DNA of 64,000 bases from Paenibacillus sp. Marseille-Q4541 (GTDB lineage Bacteria; Bacillota; Bacilli; Paenibacillales; Paenibacillaceae), in assembly GCF_018310695.1 (NCBI RefSeq), contig NZ_JAGXCY010000011.1, forward strand, positions 62,001 through 126,000. The letters are read 5' to 3'. The notes below the pieces were generated by a model, which was not told where the DNA came from, made no database searches, and saw nothing but the letters and a program-made list of their open reading frames with translations. Shown in pieces: positions 36,318 through 44,545 of this stretch (the stretch's first letter is position 1; every line of letters starts with the position of its first letter). Position numbers and translations under genes: made by a program.

Positions 36318-36435
36318 ACATAACGGTAATTTTTAAAGTAGACTAAAAAGAGAGGCAACATGACAATGCGTGGTTAGGAAGAAAATAATTAGTAGTCATA
36401 TAAAATATTCGTTCAAGTCTCTCTATTCTAACAGG

Positions 36436-36470
36436 AAGAATCCTTACACATTTCTTGGATTCTTTTTTTT
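36436..36470 (+). terminator. Terminator upstream of the hybrid kinase
   Basis: AAGAATCC pairs with GGATTCTT around 13 bases, followed by eight T. It probably ends the DUF2809 transcript. Confidence 0.75.
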
Positions 36471-36559
36471 GTGAGTTTGTTTGCGATCCGTATGTAAGAT
36501 TTCTTTTACTTTATTGGAACTATGTAAGAACGCTTTATTAAACGGAGGAGAAGTGAAAG

Positions 36560-39500
36560 ATGTTTAACAAACCGAAATTTACAATCGGCGCTAAAATTAT
36601 GATTGGTTATTTCATTATACTCGTATGCCTCGGTACCTCTATTTTTTTATTGGCCAACCGGATTTCATCGATGCAATACGAAATGAATTTTATTGTTGAT
36701 CATGACATTGAGGTACATAATCTGACCAATAAGATTGAGAAGAACGTGCTGGATATGGAAACAGGTCAAAGAGGGTTTGCATTAACAGGCGATGAGAAGT
36801 ATTTAATTCCATATGAATCGGCTAGGTCTGCATGGGAATCAGATTACAAAAATTTGTATGAGCTGATCACAGATAATCCAAGTCAACAAGATGAGCTCAA
36901 TAAGATTAGAGAGAATATTAAAGAATGGATTGAGACTGCTGGGCAACCTGTGATCACAATGAAGAGACAAAACCAGAATCAAGAGGTTATTGCATTTTAC
37001 GAAGCAGATCCAGGTAAGCAAATAATAGATCAATTACGGCTACAACTTGATGATTTTCGAAATACAGAAAAAAACCTAACCAAGATTCGTATAGCTGATT
37101 TAGATCAAAAGAATGCGGAATTTAGAATCGTACTATACGTAGCTTTATTTATTTTGATCGTTCTATCTGTAGTGTTGTCTACTTTCATCTCCAGATCGAT
37201 TGTACAAACTATTAAACAAGTTATATCCGCTATAACGGATATTGCTTCTTCAGAAGGAAGTCAAAAGTCAAAACGGATCAATGTAAAAAGCAAAGACGAG
37301 ATAAGGGATCTGGGTGAGGCAACCAATCGATTGCTCGAACGCCATGAGAACGAAAACTGGCTGCAGACAAGCATTGGGGAAGTAGCTGTATCTTATCAGG
37401 GAGCATCTGAATTATCAGATCTTTCGCATGCTTTCACAACAAAAATTGCTCACTTGTTAGAGGCATCCTATGGGGTCTTCTATCTTCGTTCAGGGAATTA
37501 CTTAATAAAGACTGCATCCTATGCAGCTTCTGGACCAGAAGCGGGTACGGAACAATTCCAGATGGGTGAAGGGTTAGTAGGACAAGCAGCTCTTGAGAAG
37601 AGAATAATAACGCTGGATTCGGTTCCTGACGATCATGTCAGAATTGCAACTGGACTTGGATATTCCGCGCCAAATAGTATTTTGATCATCCCGATTGAGT
37701 ACAAAGGTGAAGTTCAGGGTGTGATCGAATTCGCTTCGTTACATCCATTTTCTGATCTTCAACTGAAACTTGTAGATCAGATCAGAAGTACGATAGGAAT
37801 TGCCATTAACAGTGTGCTATCTCAAATGGAAGTGAAACGTCTACTAGAGGAATCTCAGGTGATGTCAGAGGAACTCCAAGTTCAAACTGAAGAACTGAAG
37901 ACCCAGTCAGAGGAGCTCATTTCACAACAAGATGAGATGAAGGCGTCCAATGATTCCTTGAAGCGCTCAGAAGAACGTTTACAACGCCAGCAAGAAGAAC
38001 TGGAGCAAAATAACCTGGATCTGACACAACGTACAGAGCAAGTAGAAGCACATATGCGCAAAATCGAAGAAATTAAGGAACAAATAGAGAAGCAAAATTA
38101 TGTTTTGGAGAAACAGGCTTCGGATTTAATTACAGCTTCCAAGTATAAGTCCGAATTCCTTGCCAATATGTCACATGAACTGAGAACACCGCTTAATAGT
38201 TTGCTTATTTTATCTGAAATTTTGATGAGCAACAAGGAAGGGAATTTGACGACGAAACAAGTTGATTTTTCTCGGACGATTCATTCCTCAGGTAATGATC
38301 TGCTTCGTCTCATTGACGATATTCTTGATCTATCCAAAGTTGAGGCTGGTCAAATGAAAGTAGAAATGGAACCCGTACTTCTTGACGATCTGAAAGAAAC
38401 CTTATGGCGTAGTTTCCAGCCTGTGGCGCTTAAGAAGCAAATTGAATTCCATATTCATATGGAAGAAAATCTTCCTGATTCGATCATTACTGATTCGCAT
38501 CGTTTACAGCAGATATTAAAAAACTTATTATCCAATGCGATTAAATTTACTAGCAACGGTTCAGTAACTTTAAGTTTGAGCCGTACCCATCACACAATTC
38601 CTTTTGTTGAGCATTCCACCCAAAGTAATATGATTACGTTCACTGTTGAGGACACGGGAATTGGGATTCCACTTGATAAAAGAGACACCATTTTCGAAGC
38701 GTTTCAACAGGCGGATGGATCAACGAGCCGCAAATATGGTGGCACGGGTCTCGGTCTGACCATTAGCAGAGAACTCGCTTCCTTGATCGGTGGTTATATC
38801 GAATTCGATAGTGTGGAAGGCAAGGGGAGCACATTCACTTTGTATGTTCCAGAATTACAGACTGCAGGCCATGTTACTTCACAGGAGATTGCTGTGTCAG
38901 ATACGGTGCAGGTGGAAAGTAAGGTTTCGGAAAATGTGCTGGTTCCTCATATTGAAATTTCCAATCCGGATTTACTGAGCGATGAGGATTTGAAAGACGA
39001 CCGTCATCATCTTGCGCCAGGAGATCGAGTCATTCTGATTATTGAAGATGATGAGAATTTCGCTGAAATTATGCTGGATATCGCGCGTTCCCGCAATTTC
39101 AAAGGGATTGTAGCATTGCAGGGAGATAAGGGGCTAGCTCTTGCACATGCTTATAAACCAGATGCCATTATGTTAGACATTCAGCTCCCTGTTATAGACG
39201 GTTGGACGATTCTGGAAAGAATAAAACAACATCCTGAACTCCGCCATATACCGGTCCACATCATATCGGTAGTTGATGAGTCTAAGCAAGGCCTAACAAT
39301 GGGGGCAATGGCTTATCTGAAAAAACCAGTAAACAAAGACCAGATCGAAGACGCTCTGAGTCAGATTGAATCGTTTATTAATCGGGATCTAAAACGCCTG
39401 CTTATTATTGAAGATGATGATGTGCTCAGGGAAAGTATGGTTGAACTGATTGGACATGACGATGTTGCTATCACTGCGGTATCGACTGGGGCAGAAGCTT

Positions 39501-40195
39501 TGAGAGAGCTGGACAGAGAGCATTTTGATTGTATGGTTATGGATTTGGGACTATCCGATATTTCAGGTTTTGATCTGCTTGACCAAATTCGCCGGAATGA
39601 AAATTTGAAACAGCTGCCGATTATTATCTATACGGGTAAAGAATTAGACATGAGAGAAGAAATTGAACTTAAAAAATATGCAGAGAGCATTATTGTGAAA
39701 AATGTAAAATCACAAGAACGTCTATTTGATGAAACTGCTTTGTTCTTGCACCGGGTTGAAGCTAATTTGCCGGAAGATCGCCGCAATATTCTGAAAAAAT
39801 TATATAATAATGAAGATGCATTAGAAGGAAAACGAATTCTACTTATTGAAGATGATATTCGTAATATTTTCTCACTTGTGAGTGTACTTGAATCATACAA
39901 TTTAAGTGTCACTTTTGCGGAAAACGGCCGGGAAGCTTTGGAAGTACTGAAACAAGATCCGAATTTTGATCTGATACTCACCGATATTATGATGCCGGAA
40001 ATGGACGGTTATGAGACGATGAGGGCGATTCGTTCTATGGAGGAATTCCATTCGCTTCCGATTATTGCTCTCACCGCAAAAGCAATGAAAGAAGACCGTC
40101 AACGTTGTATTGATGCAGGTGCTTCCGATTATATTAGCAAACCAATTGATGTAGAGAAACTGCTTTCCCTACTGAAAGTATGGCTATACACATAG
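36560..40195 (+). CDS. CHASE3-GAF hybrid histidine kinase with three receiver domains
   Basis: 1211 residues. Order: TM1 (about 12-33), CHASE3 sensor (about 40-180, with METGQRGFALTG), TM2 (about 190-211), HAMP (to about 265), GAF (about 280-415), a long coiled coil (about 420-530), HisKA with NMSHELRTPLN (His about 539), HATPase with DTGIGIP and GGTGLGLTI (about 726), then three receivers with phospho-acceptor Asp in MLDIQLP (about 872), VMDLGLS (about 993) and LTDIMMP (about 1139). The ATG follows GGAGGAG by about nine bases. A CheR-type gene starts 11 bases after its stop, so the two act together. It receives an extracellular cue not identifiable here. Confidence 0.92.
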   Translation: MFNKPKFTIGAKIMIGYFIILVCLGTSIFLLANRISSMQYEMNFIVDHDIEVHNLTNKIEKNVLDMETGQRGFALTGDEKYLIPYESARSAWESDYKNLYELITDNPSQQDELNKIRENIKEWIETAGQPVITMKRQNQNQEVIAFYEADPGKQIIDQLRLQLDDFRNTEKNLTKIRIADLDQKNAEFRIVLYVALFILIVLSVVLSTFISRSIVQTIKQVISAITDIASSEGSQKSKRINVKSKDEIRDLGEATNRLLERHENENWLQTSIGEVAVSYQGASELSDLSHAFTTKIAHLLEASYGVFYLRSGNYLIKTASYAASGPEAGTEQFQMGEGLVGQAALEKRIITLDSVPDDHVRIATGLGYSAPNSILIIPIEYKGEVQGVIEFASLHPFSDLQLKLVDQIRSTIGIAINSVLSQMEVKRLLEESQVMSEELQVQTEELKTQSEELISQQDEMKASNDSLKRSEERLQRQQEELEQNNLDLTQRTEQVEAHMRKIEEIKEQIEKQNYVLEKQASDLITASKYKSEFLANMSHELRTPLNSLLILSEILMSNKEGNLTTKQVDFSRTIHSSGNDLLRLIDDILDLSKVEAGQMKVEMEPVLLDDLKETLWRSFQPVALKKQIEFHIHMEENLPDSIITDSHRLQQILKNLLSNAIKFTSNGSVTLSLSRTHHTIPFVEHSTQSNMITFTVEDTGIGIPLDKRDTIFEAFQQADGSTSRKYGGTGLGLTISRELASLIGGYIEFDSVEGKGSTFTLYVPELQTAGHVTSQEIAVSDTVQVESKVSENVLVPHIEISNPDLLSDEDLKDDRHHLAPGDRVILIIEDDENFAEIMLDIARSRNFKGIVALQGDKGLALAHAYKPDAIMLDIQLPVIDGWTILERIKQHPELRHIPVHIISVVDESKQGLTMGAMAYLKKPVNKDQIEDALSQIESFINRDLKRLLIIEDDDVLRESMVELIGHDDVAITAVSTGAEALRELDREHFDCMVMDLGLSDISGFDLLDQIRRNENLKQLPIIIYTGKELDMREEIELKKYAESIIVKNVKSQERLFDETALFLHRVEANLPEDRRNILKKLYNNEDALEGKRILLIEDDIRNIFSLVSVLESYNLSVTFAENGREALEVLKQDPNFDLILTDIMMPEMDGYETMRAIRSMEEFHSLPIIALTAKAMKEDRQRCIDAGASDYISKPIDVEKLLSLLKVWLYT

Positions 40196-40206
40196 AGGAG
40201 GAAGCA

Positions 40207-41076
40207 ATGTTCTCAAACGTGAATGACAATATTAAAAATTCTCCTTTCGTTCATAATTCGCTTGAGAGAGAGAAAGTTGAGATCGAATTACTTTTACAAG
40301 CGATCTATCGAATGTACGGTTATGATTTTCGAAATTATGCTTATGATTCGATAGCGCGTAGAATCCGCCATGGAATGAATTCCTTAGGTGAAGAATCAAT
40401 ATCTACATTAATTGCACAAGTGATCCATCACCCAGAACGGATGCAACAATTACTCCCTTTCTTTTTCGTGAATGTAACCGAGATGTTTAGAGATCCTTCG
40501 ATGTTTCTCGCATTTCGAAAAAGAATAGTTCCTTATTTGAAGACTTACCCCCATATTCGAATATGGCATGCGGGTTGTTCTACTGGAGAAGAAGTATTAT
40601 CGATGGCGATCTTACTGAAAGAGGAAGGGCTCTATGATAGAGCCCGAATCTATGCAACCGATATAGATGAAGCAGCTTTAGAAAAGGCGCAAGACGGTAT
40701 CTTTCCATTACGAAATATGAAGCTCTACACGCAGAACTATATACAAGCAGGAGGAACGAAAGAGTTCTCCGATTATTACACAGCGAGGCATGATTCCGTT
40801 AAATTTCAATCCGACTTAATGAAAAATATTGTGTTTGCTCGTCATAATTTAGTGACAGACCAATCGTTTAATGAATTCAATGTTATTTTTTGCCGCAATG
40901 TGATGATTTATTTCAACAAGCTTTTACAAAGCAGAGTTCATACTCTTTTTCATGAGAGTCTAGCCCCGCTTGGGTTATTGGTCCTTGGAGATAAAGAATC
41001 GATGCTCTTCAATGAGCATACTCGTTATTATGAGGCTGTTGATGAAGATGAGAAGATATACCGGAAAATGAAATAA
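40207..41076 (+). CDS. CheR family protein-glutamate O-methyltransferase
   Basis: 289 residues: a helical N-terminal CheR domain and a SAM-binding methyltransferase domain (HAGCSTGEEVLS, ATDIDE, FCRNVMIYF). These proteins methylate glutamates, usually on chemoreceptors. The frame opens at 40180 inside the kinase gene, but the ATG at 40207 has GAGGAGG six bases upstream. It is co-transcribed with the CHASE3 hybrid kinase. No CheB or receptor is beside it, so it is probably not the main chemotaxis CheR and may serve this signalling pathway. The target is unknown. Confidence 0.85.
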   Translation: MFSNVNDNIKNSPFVHNSLEREKVEIELLLQAIYRMYGYDFRNYAYDSIARRIRHGMNSLGEESISTLIAQVIHHPERMQQLLPFFFVNVTEMFRDPSMFLAFRKRIVPYLKTYPHIRIWHAGCSTGEEVLSMAILLKEEGLYDRARIYATDIDEAALEKAQDGIFPLRNMKLYTQNYIQAGGTKEFSDYYTARHDSVKFQSDLMKNIVFARHNLVTDQSFNEFNVIFCRNVMIYFNKLLQSRVHTLFHESLAPLGLLVLGDKESMLFNEHTRYYEAVDEDEKIYRKMK

Positions 41077-41096
41077 ACATAGTCTATACTAGATGA

Positions 41097-41130
41097 AAAG
41101 CGATCGGTACCGTTCCGGTCGCTTTTTTTT
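41097..41130 (+). terminator. Terminator after the CheR gene
   Basis: AAAGCGATCGG pairs with CCGGTCGCTTT, followed by T. Confidence 0.88.
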
Positions 41131-41186
41131 GTACATAAGCTTATTTTTCAGAAGCAAAATCGACAATACTATTCAATGTTATTTAT

Positions 41187-41247
41187 TGGAGGCGATTCGT
41201 TGTTACAAAATACCTGGTATCTACATTACTGGGTATTTTTTCTTGAT
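41187..41247 (+). promoter_or_regulatory. Possible leader ORF with a terminator-like hairpin upstream of padR
   Basis: GGAGGCGA is followed at 41200 by a TTG-started 16-codon frame rich in Trp, Tyr and Phe, ending at a TAA (41248-41250). A hairpin AAAATACC/GGTATTTTTT (41207-41241) lies inside that frame. It may be attenuation, or simply a second terminator after the CheR gene. Confidence 0.3.
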
Positions 41248-41270
41248 TAAAGGTAAAATTTGTATTACAT

Positions 41271-41307
41271 TATACATAGATAAACGATACATAGATATCC
41301 GATGTAT
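41271..41307. promoter_or_regulatory. Candidate PadR operator
   Basis: ATACAT appears twice in direct orientation (41272-41277 and 41287-41292), and ATGTAT is in inverted orientation (41302-41307). The pair ATACAT, nine bases, ATGTAT fits the ATGT/ACAT half-sites common for PadR repressors. It lies just before the padR ribosome site. Confidence 0.5.
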
Positions 41308-41327
41308 AGAGATAAGGAGATGGCAAT

Positions 41328-41657
41328 TTGTCTGTGAACAAGGAACTCCTTAAAGGGAGCACAGTAATTTTATTGCTGACCGTATTAAATGAACGAGAGA
41401 TGTATGGTTATGAATTAATTAAAGAAATTGAGAAGAAGTCTGATCAGGTGTTTGTGATGAAAGAGGGCACATTGTACCCCATACTTCACACACTCGAGTC
41501 AGAAGGCTTACTGAACTCTTATTGGAGTCAGCAGGATGGTCGTAAACGCAAATATTATCAGATTACAGACGAGGGTAAGAGTCAACTGCAGGAAAAGACA
41601 AAAGAATGGGTTCGGTTCCGTACCGCAGTAGATACTGTGATTGGGGAGGGAGGATAA
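41328..41657 (+). CDS. PadR family transcriptional regulator
   Basis: 109 residues: winged helix with YGYELIKEIEKKS, the GTLYPILHTLESEGLL recognition segment and a wing GRKRKYYQIT, then a C-terminal dimer helix. The start codon is TTG (41328) seven bases after AAGGAG; a GTG at 41334 is possible. The next gene starts two bases after its stop codon, so the repressor and the SEDS protein form one unit. It probably controls this unit through the repeats at 41271-41307. The inducer is unknown; PadR proteins often respond to antibiotics or aromatic compounds. Confidence 0.87.
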   Translation: MSVNKELLKGSTVILLLTVLNEREMYGYELIKEIEKKSDQVFVMKEGTLYPILHTLESEGLLNSYWSQQDGRKRKYYQITDEGKSQLQEKTKEWVRFRTAVDTVIGEGG

Positions 41658-41658
41658 C

Positions 41659-42978
41659 GTGCACAACCGTGATGCTAATGAAGTAGTTAATGATTTTTTG
41701 GATCAAGTATGTAGTCATATCAAGGCAAAGAAGATGCGGCCAGAGATTCGTGAGGAGTTAAAGAATCATATTGAAGAGCGGATGGAAGTACTACAACTCT
41801 CAGGGAATTCTCAGGCAACCTCGGCACTGACTGCTATCGATGAAATGGGATCTCCAGATCTTATAGGCAGAAGTCTGAATGACACGCATAAACCGTTGCT
41901 CAATTGGAAACTGCTACTCCTTGTAGTATTCATTTCGTTGATTGGGGTTCTGGGTGCAAGCAGCATTCAAGTCTCTGGTTCATCTATGATAAGTGATCTT
42001 ATACCAAGAAAATCAACTCAGATGGTGATAAGTTTCTTATTTCTTATTGGTTTTTATTTCTTCGATTATATTAAGCTTCAAAAGTACTCCAATGATATTT
42101 TTCTGGTCGTATTATTCATGAATGTTGTAGTGCTATCACAAGGAGAAATGATTAATGGTGTAAAAGGTTTCCTGGCATTAGGTCCTATTAGTATAAATAT
42201 GCTATATGTTTCTGTATTATTGCTCTTGCTGGCCCTAGCAGGAATGAAGCCAATAAAGCAGATGGGATGGAAGGGCATCATATTCCAACTTGGTTACAGA
42301 GGAGTTATCCCTCTCTCGTTATTCACTTACATAGGAAATTCTGTTCTTTACGGCGGAATGTACTTGGCTGGGTTTATTATGATAACGTGGCTAACCAAAA
42401 AGAATGCTAAGCAGTTTATCGTATTCACGGTGATTTCAAGCTTGGCTATGTTTTATTTTATGATTCCTCATCTGAATACACTTAAGGAAAGATTCCTGAC
42501 TTATCTTGATCCAGTAGGAGAGATCGCCTACCTTCAGATGAAAACGATGGAAGTCATTCGTTCGGCGGGTTGGTTTGGGCATGGATTTGCATCTAATAAT
42601 CCTAATCTCCTCCATGTACAGAGTGATTCTCTATTTCCTTATTTGATCTATTGTTTTGGATGGAGTTTTGGTTTAATTACCATCATTCTAATTGGTTTGT
42701 TTCTTGCATATGTAGCTCAATTACTATTTCAGATCCAAGAATCATACGGAAAACAACTTGTTTATGTTGTAGTATTCTTTTTTAGTTTGAGGTTTATTTG
42801 GCCTGTATTTATGGCATTTGGATGGTTACCTTTTGTTAGCATGGAGCTCCCTTTTATCGGTTACGGAGGAAGTAATCAATTCATTGATTCAGCAGCGATT
42901 GGACTGATTCTCTCGATTTATCGACAGAAAAATATGATTCCGGACCCTGCATTTGATACAACGAAACTGTCTTCATAA
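41659..42978 (+). CDS. SEDS family protein with N-terminal HAAS-like domain
   Basis: 439 residues. Residues 1-80 form a soluble helical domain (VVNDFLDQVCSHIKAKKMRPEIREEL, written in parts: VVNDFLDQVC and MRPEIREELKNHIEER, then AIDEMGSPDLIG) like the HAAS/permease-prefix domains found with PadR regulators. The rest is a ten-helix FtsW/RodA-like protein with INGVKGFLALGP, the LDPVGE loop, FGHGFASNNP and LPFIGYGGSNQ. The GTG at 41659 follows GGGAGG by about five bases; the frame from 41641 is not used. The usual second DP pair of the SEDS loop is absent (LDPVGEIAY), so catalysis may be altered. It likely modifies cell-wall synthesis under PadR control. Confidence 0.83.
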   Translation: MHNRDANEVVNDFLDQVCSHIKAKKMRPEIREELKNHIEERMEVLQLSGNSQATSALTAIDEMGSPDLIGRSLNDTHKPLLNWKLLLLVVFISLIGVLGASSIQVSGSSMISDLIPRKSTQMVISFLFLIGFYFFDYIKLQKYSNDIFLVVLFMNVVVLSQGEMINGVKGFLALGPISINMLYVSVLLLLLALAGMKPIKQMGWKGIIFQLGYRGVIPLSLFTYIGNSVLYGGMYLAGFIMITWLTKKNAKQFIVFTVISSLAMFYFMIPHLNTLKERFLTYLDPVGEIAYLQMKTMEVIRSAGWFGHGFASNNPNLLHVQSDSLFPYLIYCFGWSFGLITIILIGLFLAYVAQLLFQIQESYGKQLVYVVVFFFSLRFIWPVFMAFGWLPFVSMELPFIGYGGSNQFIDSAAIGLILSIYRQKNMIPDPAFDTTKLSS

Positions 42979-42983
42979 AGTGA

Positions 42984-43021
42984 TAAAAGGAGTACTTCAT
43001 GATGAAGTACTCCTTTTATTT
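42984..43021 (+). terminator. Terminator after the padR operon
   Basis: AAAAGGAGTACTTCAT pairs perfectly with ATGAAGTACTCCTTTT, followed by ATTTTT. Confidence 0.9.
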
Positions 43022-43052
43022 TTGAGTTGCATTTACAGCCATATAGCTGGTT

Positions 43053-43274
43053 TCATTTCTGAATTTGTTCTATGTCTGGTATATATTCCAGAATATCACC
43101 TGGCTGACAATCGAGTGCTTTACATAAGGCATCTAGTGTAGTGAAACGAATGGCCTTCCCATTCTCATTTTTGAGAATCGATAAATTCGCCGGAGTAATA
43201 CCAACCAACTGAGAAAGTTGATTTAGAGACATTTTTCGTTCAGCCATGACTACATCTAACTTAACACGTATCAT
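43053..43274 (-). CDS. Small XRE-type helix-turn-helix regulator (YozG-like)
   Basis: 73 residues consisting almost only of a Cro/C1-type helix-turn-helix: MSLNQLSQLVGITPANLSIL, then IRFTTLDALCKALDCQPGDILEY. This is the compact YozG/HipB-like group that is usually linked to DUF2975 membrane proteins, as here: the DUF2975 gene ends 19 bases upstream on the same strand. It probably represses its own operon or modulates the partner. The ribosome site is weak (AGTAGGCG). Confidence 0.82.
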   Translation of the reverse strand: MIRVKLDVVMAERKMSLNQLSQLVGITPANLSILKNENGKAIRFTTLDALCKALDCQPGDILEYIPDIEQIQK

Positions 43275-43293
43275 TGTGATCGCCTACTTACCA

Positions 43294-43869
43294 TTAGATT
43301 GTATTTTTGTTTTCTTCGACAGCGTGGACGGCACTTTTTAGAGCGGAGGCAAATAGGATAAGTATGAATCCGCTTATAAGGCTATCCCAATACGAGAAGT
43401 CCGTGAATACCATATCCGCATTGACAATCTCGAGTTCTTGTAAAGCTTGTTTCAATAGATAGCCATCAAGATAAACAAATGCGGTTCCGAGGATCAGATT
43501 AACCATACCTAGTTTATAAAGGATGGGTACATTCTCTTTCATGAATAAACCGTCCTTATTAAGGTTCTTAAGAAATTTGCTCAAATACCAGAGAAAAAGA
43601 AGCGCCGTTCCAATGGATAAGATACCGGAAGCAAAGGACAGAGCAAGAAAAGAGGTGCTGCTGTAAAGTTCAGGCTCCTCATAAAAGTAAAGATCAGCAT
43701 AGCTGAATATCGGTTCAAAAGGACCTAGAAAGGTTGTAAAAGAACTATCCTGAAACCACAGATGAGCTACATGTTCTCCCACAATAAAAATACCAACGAG
43801 GGCTGTGAGGTAAAATAAAATCATGCATAGAATGGAGCCTGCTTTAAATAATTTTTTCGATTTCAACAT
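43294..43869 (-). CDS. DUF2975 domain membrane protein
   Basis: 191 residues with four hydrophobic segments: a first helix after MLKSKKLFKAGSIL, the SFLALSFASGILSIGTALLF helix, the KLGMVNLILGTAFVYLDGY segment and a final helix before a basic tail. The FLKNLNKDGLFMKENV loop between helices two and three is a DUF2975 hallmark. The frame opens further upstream at 43896, but the ATG at 43869 follows AAAAGGAG by nine bases. It is the first gene of a pair with the XRE regulator. Function unknown; in Bacillus subtilis the YoaS/YozG pair is similar. Confidence 0.8.
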   Translation of the reverse strand: MLKSKKLFKAGSILCMILFYLTALVGIFIVGEHVAHLWFQDSSFTTFLGPFEPIFSYADLYFYEEPELYSSTSFLALSFASGILSIGTALLFLWYLSKFLKNLNKDGLFMKENVPILYKLGMVNLILGTAFVYLDGYLLKQALQELEIVNADMVFTDFSYWDSLISGFILILFASALKSAVHAVEENKNTI

Positions 43870-44044
43870 TGAATAAATCTCCTTTTGAAGCATCAAATGT
43901 AATATAAAATATGATAAACTTTTGGATTTCGTAAATCAATATAAATTTATCGATAAACAATAAAACTATATTGAAATACAAAAGTATACCTGTTACATTG
44001 TAGATATTACATAATCCCAAATTGTGCGACAGGTCAGGAGTGAA

Positions 44045-44545
44045 ATGATGCATACACCAATTCCAGAACCGCAAAATCTTTTATCCAAAGATGCAATAAA
44101 GGTTTGGATGATCAAAGAAACGATAGAGAATATAATCGCTTTTATTATACTAGGCATTTTGATATATCTGGACATCAGGTTCTCTTGGGTTGTATGGATT
44201 GGATGGATTTTATATGGACTCGCGGGTATTTCAATTCTAGTTGCCATCTGGTCTATTTTTATTAGACCGTATGTTCTTTATCATCGGTGGAGATATGATG
44301 TATCTTCTGAATTTTTGCAGCTGAAGTTTGGAACGATGACGGAAGTCAATCAACTGGTGCCAATGACGAAGATCCAAGCTGTATCTACAAGGCAAGGTCC
44401 ACTATTGCGAAAATATGATCTATACGCCATAGATATTGAAACGATGGGTTCTTCTCATAAGATTCCTGCATTGCCTAAAGAGGTAGCTCTGGAGCTAAGA
44501 GATAACATTGCGCATTTCGCTAAGATTAAAGAGGTGGATGAATGA
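44045..44545 (+). CDS. Membrane protein with bacterial PH domain (YdbS-like)
   Basis: 166 residues: two membrane helices (about 27-50 and 55-75), then a bPH2 domain (WRYDVSSEFLQLKFGTM, PMTKIQAVSTRQGPLLRKY). This matches YdbS of Bacillus subtilis, where YdbST give resistance to certain bacteriocins and belong to the SigW regulon. The ATG at 44045 or the next ATG at 44048 may be used; AGGAG lies four or seven bases upstream. It overlaps the YdbT-like gene by four bases (ATGA). No ECF promoter could be found upstream. Confidence 0.82.
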   Translation: MMHTPIPEPQNLLSKDAIKVWMIKETIENIIAFIILGILIYLDIRFSWVVWIGWILYGLAGISILVAIWSIFIRPYVLYHRWRYDVSSEFLQLKFGTMTEVNQLVPMTKIQAVSTRQGPLLRKYDLYAIDIETMGSSHKIPALPKEVALELRDNIAHFAKIKEVDE

